A DNA stretch of 8,842 nucleotides from Acidimicrobiales bacterium (GTDB lineage Bacteria > Actinomycetota > Acidimicrobiia > Acidimicrobiales > Bog-793): assembly GCA_030037405.1 (NCBI GenBank), contig JASHRK010000056.1:1-8842 (forward strand). The letters run 5' to 3'. Position numbers and translations under genes: made by a program. The notes below the pieces were generated by a model. It searched no databases and was not told where the DNA came from. It saw nothing but the letters and a program-made list of their open reading frames with translations. This document shows positions 1 to 6,278 of the stretch, in pieces (position 1 is the stretch's first letter; each line of letters starts with the position of its first letter).

Positions 1-783
1 GTTGCCCTCCCGGGCGTCGTACTTCGCCATGAAGGTGATCGAGCACCTCTCCTGCGCGGCGATCTCCTTCGCGCCCGTCTTGTAGAGGACGTGCTCGTCA
101 GCCTTGGCCACGAGCTCGTCGTAGCGAAACGCCATCTCGTGCTGGCCGAGATTGCACTCCCCCTTCACCGACTCGACGCCCATGCCGGCGGCGGCCATCT
201 CCCGGCGGATGCGCCCGAGCAGCCGCTCGACGCGGGACGTCCCGAGGATCGAGTAGTCGACGTTGTAGCGGTTCGCCGGCGTCAGGTTGCGGAAGCCTGC
301 GTCGTGGGCGTCCTCGTAGCTGTCCTCGAAGACGATGAACTCGAGCTCGGTCCCGCCGAGTGCCTTCCAGCCGCGTCTTGCGAGACGTTCCACCTGGCGC
401 TGGAGGATCCGGCGAGGTGACGGCTCGACGGGATCGCCGTTCTCCCATGCGAGATCGGCGTGGCAGATGGCGCTCGCCTCGTGCCACGGCAGGGGGCGTA
501 GCGTCGAGAGGTCGGGGCGCATCACGAAGTCTCCGTAGCCGGTCTCCCACGACGACATCGCGTAGCCGGGCACGGTGTTCATGTCGACGTCCACCGCCAG
601 CAGGTAGCTGCAGCCCTCCGTGGCATGGGGGACGACCTCGTCGAGGAAGTGACCTGCGTCGAAGCGCTTGCCCTGCAGCCGTCCTTGCATGTCCGTGAGG
701 ACGACGAGGACGGTGTCGACGGCGCCGGTCGCGACGAGCTCGGTGAGCTGCGGCAGGGAGAGCCACGACGGTGCGCGACTCAA
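1..783 (-). CDS. Glutamine-synthetase-like ligase (gamma-glutamyl-amine synthetase type), C-terminus cut by window edge
   Basis: ATP-dependent ligase of the glutamine synthetase fold, probably joining the glutamate gamma-carboxyl to an amine in the cytoplasm. The first 261 residues are visible and fully open; about 180-200 C-terminal residues lie beyond the left edge. Seen: a beta-grasp N-terminal domain (about 10-100, with DMQGRLQGKRF at 31-41 and YGDFVMRPDLSTLRPLPW at 83-100); then catalytic-domain signatures GTELEF (144-149) and GECNLGQHE (208-216), which hold the expected metal-binding Glu residues; and FMAKYDAREGN (251-261), which stops just before the expected His motif. The loop matching the ammonium-site DGSS of true GlnA reads EGCS (56-59). 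The family resemblance is to PuuA/GlnA3/GlnA4-type enzymes rather than housekeeping GlnA. It lies 7 bp after the permease stop, so it is probably cotranscribed and translationally coupled. The TTG start at 783 is the only upstream start that keeps the conserved N-terminus. AGGAGG abuts it, so GGTGA further upstream may be the working ribosome site. Substrate unknown. Confidence 0.9.
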   Translation of the reverse strand, partial: MSRAPSWLSLPQLTELVATGAVDTVLVVLTDMQGRLQGKRFDAGHFLDEVVPHATEGCSYLLAVDVDMNTVPGYAMSSWETGYGDFVMRPDLSTLRPLPWHEASAICHADLAWENGDPVEPSPRRILQRQVERLARRGWKALGGTELEFIVFEDSYEDAHDAGFRNLTPANRYNVDYSILGTSRVERLLGRIRREMAAAGMGVESVKGECNLGQHEMAFRYDELVAKADEHVLYKTGAKEIAAQERCSITFMAKYDAREGN

Positions 784-790
784 CCTCCTC

Positions 791-2368
791 TCACCCGCTC
801 TCTTCGGACTGGAGCTCCATCTCGATGTGCCGGAGCTCCTCCTCGGTCCCTTGCACGCGTGGCCCGACGAACCACTTCCTCGCAGACACGAGGTACCAGC
901 CTCCTGCGCCGAAGAGGACGACGCCGACGGCGACGGGTGCGTAGTTGAAGGTCGTGGCGGTTACCGGGGAGACCTCGGGGGCGACGAAGAGGGCGGTGAT
1001 GATAACGATCCAGACGATGGCGATCCAGCCGATGACGGCGCTCGCCTTACCGAGGTGCCACGGCCCCCGCACGAAGCCGTCGCCCTTCAGCCTGTGGAGC
1101 AGGACGGGGATGCCGTATGCGACGTAGAGACCGATGGTCGCGATGGACGTGACGGCCGCATAGGCGGTCGGGCTCCAGAGATACGGGACGCCGAGGATAA
1201 AGGCCGCCACGACGGCCAGCCAGATCCCGTTCGTCGGCGTGCGGGTCCGCTTGTTCACCTTGTGCCAGAAGTTCGAGCCTGGGATGGCGCCGTCGCGGGA
1301 GAAGGCGTAGATCATGCGGGAGTTGGCGGTCACCGATGACATCCCGCAGTAGAACTGGGCGCCGACGACGACGAAGAGCAGGAGCTCGCCGATGTGCCGG
1401 CTCGTCGCCCGGATGAAGATGTCGACAGGCGAGACGCCGGAGATCGGTGCCGCCACGTCCAGGTTGTACTGGGCCGGATTGATGGCGTGGGTGACGCCGA
1501 TCAGCAGGATCCAGCCGGCGACGAGCGACACGACGATCGAGAGCACGATGCCCCACGCCGAAGCCGTCCTCGCGTACTTCGTCTCCTCGCTCACGTGGGC
1601 TGAAGCGTCGTAGCCCGTGAAGGTGTACTGCGCGAGCAGCAGACCGATGAGGAAGACGTAGACGGGCACGCCGCCGAAGGTGTAGCCGGTGTCGTTGACG
1701 AAGTGAGTGAAGGTGTACCCCCACGGCGCGTGGTGGGTCGGGATGAAGAAGAGCACCCCGAAGATCAGGAGGACGCCGAGGATGTGCCACCAGACCGAGA
1801 TGTCGTTGAGCATCGCCACGAGCCTGATCCCGAAGGTGTTCATCAATCCGTGTAGGAAGAGGACACACGCGTAGACGATGACGATGTAGCCCCGTGACGT
1901 CGGGTAGCCCCAGAAGAGGTGGAGCAGGGCGTCGGCGAAAAGGGCGAGCCCGAAGTCGATGCCCGCCGTGATGCCGAACTGGCCGAGGAGGTTGAACCAT
2001 CCCGTCATCCAGCTCCAGGCCGGCCCGCTCTTGCCGGGGGCGAGCTTGGCCGACCAGTAGTACAGGCCGCCTGCCGTCGGGAAGCTCGAGGCGATCTCGG
2101 CCATCGCCAGGCCCACGAGGACGACGAAGACCCCTACGACGGGCCAGCCGATCGTCATGTCGATCGGGCCGCCCGTCGTCATGCCGAAGCTGTACAGCGT
2201 GAGGCAGCCGGAGAGGATCGAGATGATGGTGAACGAGATGGCGAAGTTGGAAAAGCCCCCCATCCGCCGCAGCAGCTCCTGCGCGTAACCCAGCCGGTGC
2301 AGGTCGACCACGTCTTGATCGATGGTGGCCCCCTGTTGGCTGGCTGCGACCGAAGCAGAGTCCGACAT
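791..2368 (-). CDS. APC-superfamily amino acid/amine permease (ACT-like)
   Basis: Integral membrane permease of 525 residues, normal for the amino acid/choline transporter branch of the APC superfamily, with about 12 hydrophobic segments. Family signatures seen: GGFSNFAISFTIISILSG in the first membrane helix (37-54); ASSFPTAGGLYYWSAKLAPG (93-112) in the loop after helix 2; and GYDASAHVSEETKYARTAS (252-270) around helices 6-7, typical of GabP/Uga4-like and choline-type carriers. The N-terminus is a short polar cytoplasmic tail. The C-terminal tail is acidic and soluble. The ATG at 2368 follows GGAGGTGA at good spacing, so the start is firm. Its own promoter lies in the 133 bp upstream. Pairing with a GS-like gamma-glutamyl ligase is a common arrangement for amine import followed by glutamylation, so an amine, polyamine or small amino acid is a reasonable but unproven substrate. 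Confidence 0.95.
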   Translation of the reverse strand: MSDSASVAASQQGATIDQDVVDLHRLGYAQELLRRMGGFSNFAISFTIISILSGCLTLYSFGMTTGGPIDMTIGWPVVGVFVVLVGLAMAEIASSFPTAGGLYYWSAKLAPGKSGPAWSWMTGWFNLLGQFGITAGIDFGLALFADALLHLFWGYPTSRGYIVIVYACVLFLHGLMNTFGIRLVAMLNDISVWWHILGVLLIFGVLFFIPTHHAPWGYTFTHFVNDTGYTFGGVPVYVFLIGLLLAQYTFTGYDASAHVSEETKYARTASAWGIVLSIVVSLVAGWILLIGVTHAINPAQYNLDVAAPISGVSPVDIFIRATSRHIGELLLFVVVGAQFYCGMSSVTANSRMIYAFSRDGAIPGSNFWHKVNKRTRTPTNGIWLAVVAAFILGVPYLWSPTAYAAVTSIATIGLYVAYGIPVLLHRLKGDGFVRGPWHLGKASAVIGWIAIVWIVIITALFVAPEVSPVTATTFNYAPVAVGVVLFGAGGWYLVSARKWFVGPRVQGTEEELRHIEMELQSEESG

Positions 2369-2371
2369 CCC

Positions 2372-2379
2372 TCACCTCC
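2372..2379 (-). promoter_or_regulatory. Strong Shine-Dalgarno for the permease
   Basis: The minus strand reads GGAGGTGA followed by GGG and then the ATG at 2368. This is a near-complete match to the anti-Shine-Dalgarno sequence and fixes the permease start. Confidence 0.8.
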
Positions 2380-2381
2380 CC

Positions 2382-2397
2382 CGATCCTGGCGGATCG
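2382..2397 (-). promoter_or_regulatory. Leader hairpin next to the permease ribosome site
   Basis: The minus strand reads CGATCC-GCCA-GGATCG: perfect 6-bp arms around a 4-nt loop, ending two bases before the GGAGG of the ribosome site. It sits in the predicted 5' leader of about 75 nt. It may control ribosome access or protect the mRNA end; no U-tract follows, so it is not a terminator. Confidence 0.45.
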
Positions 2398-2425
2398 TGC
2401 GCGTGTGTATGTCCCCCCCAAGGAC

Positions 2426-2449
2426 AAATGGACCACGATTAGTCCGTTT
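2426..2449. promoter_or_regulatory. Candidate operator dyad over the permease transcription start
   Basis: An imperfect 24-bp inverted repeat centred at 2437/2438: AAA-n-GGAC on the left and GTCC-n-TTT on the right, plus an inner A/T pair; 8 of 12 positions are symmetric. It starts at the last base of the predicted -10 hexamer and covers the expected start site. That is where a repressor would block transcription. The obvious candidate is the GntR/FCD regulator encoded just upstream, though the IclR protein cannot be excluded. Further GTCC (2411-2414) and GGAC (2422-2425) copies flank it. Confidence 0.5.
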
Positions 2450-2477
2450 ATCTAGCAAGGGATGCTGGGCCTGTCAA
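2449..2477 (-). promoter_or_regulatory. Sigma-70-type promoter for permease and GS genes
   Basis: The minus strand carries a perfect TTGACA at 2477-2472, a 17-bp spacer, then TAGATA at 2454-2449. The start site is expected near 2442, giving a leader of about 75 nt before the permease ATG. It begins 24 bp after the gntR stop, so the last two genes can be transcribed apart from the upstream four. The -35 is strong; the -10 is only a partial match to TATAAT. Confidence 0.6.
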
Positions 2478-2501
2478 GGGTGGTGTCGGATCCTCTGCTG
2501 C

Positions 2502-3296
2502 TCAGCCGAGGAAGCCACGCAGGAGGGCGGCCGTTCCCTCGAGATGCTCGGCTGTAGCCTGCCTGGCGGTCTCCTCGTCTTGGCGAAGGATGGCGTCCAC
2601 GATCGTGGCGTGCTGGTCGTTCGAGTGCCTCAGATTCACCTCGAGGAGCGGGATGGCGTCGAGGAGGTCGTTCAGCCGCATGCGAGCGTCCGCCATGGCG
2701 GCGACGAGCGACGGAGATCCCGTCAGCTCCGCGATGGCCAGATGGAGACGGGAGTCCGCCCGGCGGTAGCCGACCAACTTGGCGTGCGCCGTCTCTCGCA
2801 GATAGCGCTCGAGGTGTGCCCGCTCGGACCGGGACGTCGCTCGCTTGGCCGCCACGCTCGCGACGCCGATCTCGAGAGCTTGTCGGAGCGCGAGGGCGTC
2901 GTGCAGCTCCTCCCGGCTCACCCCGGCGGCACGAGCGCGCAGGTCCTTCATCGTCTCGGTCGGCTCGTAGGTGACGAAGGTCCCACCGAGGCGACCGTGG
3001 CGCGACTCGACGTAGCCGGCGGCGCGAAGGGAGCGAATCGCCTCGCGAAGCGTCATCCTGCTCACTTCGAGCCTGCTTGCAAGCTCCCGCTCGGCGGGCA
3101 GTCTCTCGCCGTCGCCGACGAGGCCGAGCTTCACGGCGGTGAGGAGCCGCTCGACCGTCCCCTCGAAGGCGTTGCCGGAGCGCACAGGGCGCAGGACCGC
3201 CTCGGTAGCGTCGACCCGATCGGCGGCGCGCCGCCTGCCGTCCGGCGCACGACGCACCTTGCCGGCCGAGAGGCGAGCTCTCGGGGTGGTGCTCAT
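2502..3296 (-). CDS. GntR-family transcriptional regulator, FadR/FCD subfamily
   Basis: A 264-residue DNA-binding regulator. Residues about 44-108 form the winged helix-turn-helix (GERLPAERELASRLEVSRMT, then LREAIRSLRAAGYVESRHGR and GGTFVT). Residues about 125-255 form the all-helical FCD ligand domain. The expected metal-ligand pattern is intact: D181 and H185 (ADSRLHLAIAELTGS), H229 (QHATIVDAI) and H251 (TAEHL, 22 residues later). FCD regulators usually bind small carboxylates or related metabolites. The ATG at 3296 lies 16 bp after the ligase stop but has no clear ribosome site. An ATG at 3362 would overlap the ligase by 50 bp, and GTG codons at 3257 or 3185 would remove most of an odd Arg-rich leader (residues 1-38). 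It lies directly upstream of the permease promoter and its dyad, suggesting it controls permease and GS expression. Effector unknown. Confidence 0.9.
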   Translation of the reverse strand: MSTTPRARLSAGKVRRAPDGRRRAADRVDATEAVLRPVRSGNAFEGTVERLLTAVKLGLVGDGERLPAERELASRLEVSRMTLREAIRSLRAAGYVESRHGRLGGTFVTYEPTETMKDLRARAAGVSREELHDALALRQALEIGVASVAAKRATSRSERAHLERYLRETAHAKLVGYRRADSRLHLAIAELTGSPSLVAAMADARMRLNDLLDAIPLLEVNLRHSNDQHATIVDAILRQDEETARQATAEHLEGTAALLRGFLG

Positions 3297-3312
3297 GGCC
3301 GAGATGGTACGG

Positions 3313-4869
3313 CTACAAGCGGCCGGCAAGCGCCTCCTCGACCATCCGGCGCAGCTCGTCACGGCGGAGCTTGCCGTTCGTCGAGACGGGCAGCTCGTCG
3401 ACGAAGATGACCACTCGCGGGTAGGCGTACGCCGCCACCCTCTCCCGCACCAGCGCCTTCAGCTCGTCTGCAAGCTCGTCACATGGCGCCACGCCCGGCC
3501 GCAAGACGACGCAGGCCCCCACCGTCTTGCCGTCGCCGCCCGGCCGTTCGATCCCGACCACGCCGGCGTCGGCGACAGCCTCGTGGGTAAGGAGCTCCGA
3601 CTCCACTTCGCCCGGGCCGACGCGGTAGCCCGACACGAGTATCAGGTCGTCGCCACGGCCGTGGACGAAGAGGAAGCCGTCCCGGTCGAAGTGGCCGAGG
3701 TCGCCGGTGCGGAACCACTCCTCGCCCTCTTGCAACGGTGGCTCGCAGCCACGCCCGTTCCAGTAGCCGAGCATCCGTATGGGGTCGTCGGCGGCGAGGG
3801 CGATCTCACCGGCGGCGAGCGGCCCGAGCACCTTGCCGTCGTCGTCGATGACGGCGACGCGCCGTCCCGGCACAGGCCGTCCGGCGGCGCCGTCTGGGGT
3901 GGCGAACAAGCTGGCGCAGCTGACAGCCAGGTCGTTGGCCTCCGTCAGCCCGTAGTCGTCGTTCACCGGGCAGGAGAAGGCCTCCCGAGCCCAGTCGAGG
4001 ACTTCGGGCGAGTAGCTCTCGCCCCCCGTCATGATCGCTCTCAGGAGGAGACGTGAGCCTGTCTCGGGCGGCTCGGCCCGCAGCTTCCGCAGCGCCGCCG
4101 GGGCGAGGAAGGCGCACGTCACCCCGTGCGAGGCGACGAGACGGTAGGTGCCGGCGGCAGAGAAACGTGCCTTGCTCGCCACGACCGGGTACCCGAAGTA
4201 GAGGGCGACGAGGACGACCTGCAGGCCGCCGAGCCACGACCACTCCGACGGCGTCCAGTAGATGTCGCCGGGCCGAGGGGCGAGCTCGAAGACACGGCGG
4301 AAGCCGGGCACCTGGGCGAGCAACATCCGGTGGGCGAGGACGACGCCCTTCGGCGGGCCGGAGGTGCCCGAGGTGTAGAGGAGGAACGCCGGGCTGTCGG
4401 CGGTCGTGTGAGGACGGGGGAGCGCCTTCCCGCCCGGCACGCTGCCGCCGTCGACCACGACCACGTGATCGATGCCGCCGACTGCAGAGTCGCCGAGCCT
4501 TTCGGTCCCCTCGAGATCTGTCACGAGCACGTGAGCCCCGCTGTGGCGGATGCAGCGATCGAGGGCACCCCGCCCGAGCACCTGGGCGAGCGGCATGGCG
4601 ACGGCGCCGAGCTTCAGGGCGCCGAACGAGAATGCGAGCATCTCGGCGCTCTGTGGCAGGTGCACCGCTACCGGTTCACCGCGCCGCACGCCGAGGGCGG
4701 CGAGCAAGCCTGCGGCCTCCTCGCTGCGCGCATCGAGGTCTCCGAAGGTCGTGACGAGAGGAGCCCGGTCCTCGCCGCGGTCCTCGATGACGGCGGGCGC
4801 ATCCGGGGTCGCTCGGGCGTGGCGCTCGCAGGTCAGCTCGGCGACGTTCACCGAGGCGGGAGAGCTCAC
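3313..4869 (-). CDS. AMP-forming acyl-CoA synthetase / carboxylate-CoA ligase
   Basis: Cytoplasmic ANL-superfamily ligase of 518 residues that adenylates a carboxylic acid and transfers it to CoA. All core motifs are present: P-loop YTSGTSGPPKGV (165-176), TGGES (281-285), DDYGLTEAN (304-312), TGD (388-390), the hinge region GRGDDLILVSGYRVGPGEVE (404-423), and PVSTNGKLRRDELR with the catalytic lysine K500. The stretch around YWTPSEWSWLGGL (204-216) resembles the acetyl/medium-chain acyl-CoA synthetase branch rather than benzoate or fatty-acid ligases, so a short or medium acid is the best guess. The start chosen is the GTG at 4869, whose last two bases overlap the TGA of the amidase (GTGA junction). 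A GTG at 4920 would add 17 residues and overlap the amidase by 55 bp. Tight coupling to the amidase suggests it activates the acid that the amidase releases. Confidence 0.93.
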   Translation of the reverse strand: MSSPASVNVAELTCERHARATPDAPAVIEDRGEDRAPLVTTFGDLDARSEEAAGLLAALGVRRGEPVAVHLPQSAEMLAFSFGALKLGAVAMPLAQVLGRGALDRCIRHSGAHVLVTDLEGTERLGDSAVGGIDHVVVVDGGSVPGGKALPRPHTTADSPAFLLYTSGTSGPPKGVVLAHRMLLAQVPGFRRVFELAPRPGDIYWTPSEWSWLGGLQVVLVALYFGYPVVASKARFSAAGTYRLVASHGVTCAFLAPAALRKLRAEPPETGSRLLLRAIMTGGESYSPEVLDWAREAFSCPVNDDYGLTEANDLAVSCASLFATPDGAAGRPVPGRRVAVIDDDGKVLGPLAAGEIALAADDPIRMLGYWNGRGCEPPLQEGEEWFRTGDLGHFDRDGFLFVHGRGDDLILVSGYRVGPGEVESELLTHEAVADAGVVGIERPGGDGKTVGACVVLRPGVAPCDELADELKALVRERVAAYAYPRVVIFVDELPVSTNGKLRRDELRRMVEEALAGRL

Positions 4870-6272
4870 CTCTCGAGAGAGGCCGGCCAGGCCGTCTCCT
4901 GGGCGAATCGCCGCTCCCACACCCGGGCCGCCGCCAGGACGCGGGCGTCGTCAAAGCGCCGGCCCATCAGCTGGAACCCAAGCGGCAGCCCGCTGTCGGA
5001 GAACCCGCAGGTGACGCAGCAAGCGGGTTGGCCCGTTATGTTGGCGACGAAGTCCATCGCCGACCAGTCGCCTTCGCGGGCGTCCGCCGGGGTCGACAAG
5101 GGCCCGTCCTCGCCGATCGGATAGGGGAGCGACTGCTGGCCCGGATAGAGGACGAGGTCGAAGTCGTCGAAGAGGCCCGACCATGCCTGGGCGATGTCGA
5201 AGCGGGCATGCAGGGCGTCGACGTAGTCGGTCGCCCGCATAGCTGCGCCCGCCTCTATCCAGGAGACGCTGTCGGGAGCGAGCTCGCCCGCTCGGTCGAG
5301 ATAACGAGCATGGGCGGCGTGGATGGCCGCTTTGGCGAGGCTGAGCCAGACCGGAAGCGGGTCCGGCGTCGCCGGGTGCGCCTCGACCAGGTCACATCCG
5401 AGCTCCGAGAAACGCTCGACTACCGCCCGGAACTCCTTTCTCACCTCCGGCACGAGTCGCGCCCAGCCGAAGTCCTCGCTCACCGCGATCCGCCACCCGC
5501 TCAGGTCGTCAAGGTGCTCGCCGGGATCACGGAGCCCGTCGGTGGGGACGGCCAGCGCTTCGGGGTCACGCGAGTCGGGCCCGGCGAGGACGGCCAGCAT
5601 GGCGGCGGCGTCCCTCACCGTCCGCGCCATCGGGCCCGTCACGCTCAGGAAGAGCCAGCCGGCGAAGCCTGGCTTGGTGGGGACGAGGCCGAGGCTCGGT
5701 TTGTGGCCGACCACGCCGCAGAAGGCAGCCGGCATTCGGATCGAGCCACCGGCATCGGTCCCGACGGCAAGAGCCGCCATCCCGGTCGCTACTGCCACCC
5801 CAGACCCGCTGCTCGACCCGCCCGGGACGAGAGCCGGGTCCCACGGGTTGTGCGTGACGCCCCACACAGACGAGGCCGTGTCACCGCGGTAGCCGAGCTC
5901 GGGCATGTTGGTCATACCGACGACCACGACCCCGGCTTCGACGAGCCGCGAGACGACGACCGATGTCTCGGTCGGCACGAAGTCCCTCAGCACTTTCGAC
6001 CCGGCGGTGGCCGGGACTCCGGCCATCCACACCATGTCCTTCACCGCGAGGGGCACCCCGGCAAGGGGCAGCTCCTCGCCACGGGCGACTCTGGCGTCGA
6101 CGGCACGGGCCGCCTCGAGAGCCCGGTCGTCGAGCGTGGTCGTGAACGCCCCGAGGGGAGGGTCCAGCTGCGTGATGCGCTCGAGCGAGGCCTCGGCGAG
6201 CTCGACGGCAGACGCCGCGCCCGAGCGAACCAAGGCCGCGAGGTCGACCGCCGGTGCCAGGAGATCCGTCAC
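4866..6272 (-). CDS. Amidase-signature family hydrolase
   Basis: A 468-residue enzyme of the Ser-cisSer-Lys amidase family, hydrolysing a carboxamide or N-substituted amide to acid plus ammonia or amine. The full catalytic set is visible: K78 in PLAVKDM, cis-Ser S153 in the GGSSSGSG loop (151-158), and nucleophile S177 in TDAGGSIRMPAAFCG (172-186); the 75- and 24-residue spacings match the family. No GatB or GatC gene is nearby, so it is not the tRNA amidotransferase subunit. No signal peptide is seen, so it should be cytoplasmic. It starts at GTG 6272, 6 bp after the binding-protein stop, with only a weak ribosome site, which suggests translational coupling. Family members range from acetamide to aryl and fatty amides, and sequence alone does not give the substrate. 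Neighbours imply its products feed the adjacent CoA ligase and perhaps the GS-like enzyme. Confidence 0.94.
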   Translation of the reverse strand: MTDLLAPAVDLAALVRSGAASAVELAEASLERITQLDPPLGAFTTTLDDRALEAARAVDARVARGEELPLAGVPLAVKDMVWMAGVPATAGSKVLRDFVPTETSVVVSRLVEAGVVVVGMTNMPELGYRGDTASSVWGVTHNPWDPALVPGGSSSGSGVAVATGMAALAVGTDAGGSIRMPAAFCGVVGHKPSLGLVPTKPGFAGWLFLSVTGPMARTVRDAAAMLAVLAGPDSRDPEALAVPTDGLRDPGEHLDDLSGWRIAVSEDFGWARLVPEVRKEFRAVVERFSELGCDLVEAHPATPDPLPVWLSLAKAAIHAAHARYLDRAGELAPDSVSWIEAGAAMRATDYVDALHARFDIAQAWSGLFDDFDLVLYPGQQSLPYPIGEDGPLSTPADAREGDWSAMDFVANITGQPACCVTCGFSDSGLPLGFQLMGRRFDDARVLAAARVWERRFAQETAWPASLER

Positions 6273-6278
6273 ACGTCG

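Noticed and set aside
98..766. Minus-strand 222-codon open frame inside the GS-like gene
   Set aside because: It is an Arg/Pro-rich out-of-frame shadow. The correct frame reads clear glutamine synthetase motifs through to the left edge.
2411..2425. GTCC-GGAC pair with a C-run as a terminator for gntR
   Set aside because: The stem is only 4 bp, it has a G-run and no U-tract on the transcribed strand, and it lies downstream of the permease promoter start.
2322..3410. Plus-strand open frame crossing the permease start, the promoter gap and the gntR gene
   Set aside because: It runs antisense through two convincing genes and a promoter, and its translation resembles no family.
4866..6272. Reading the amidase as GatA of the tRNA amidotransferase
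   Set aside because: No GatB or GatC is adjacent, and the context is a catabolic operon with a binding protein and CoA ligase.
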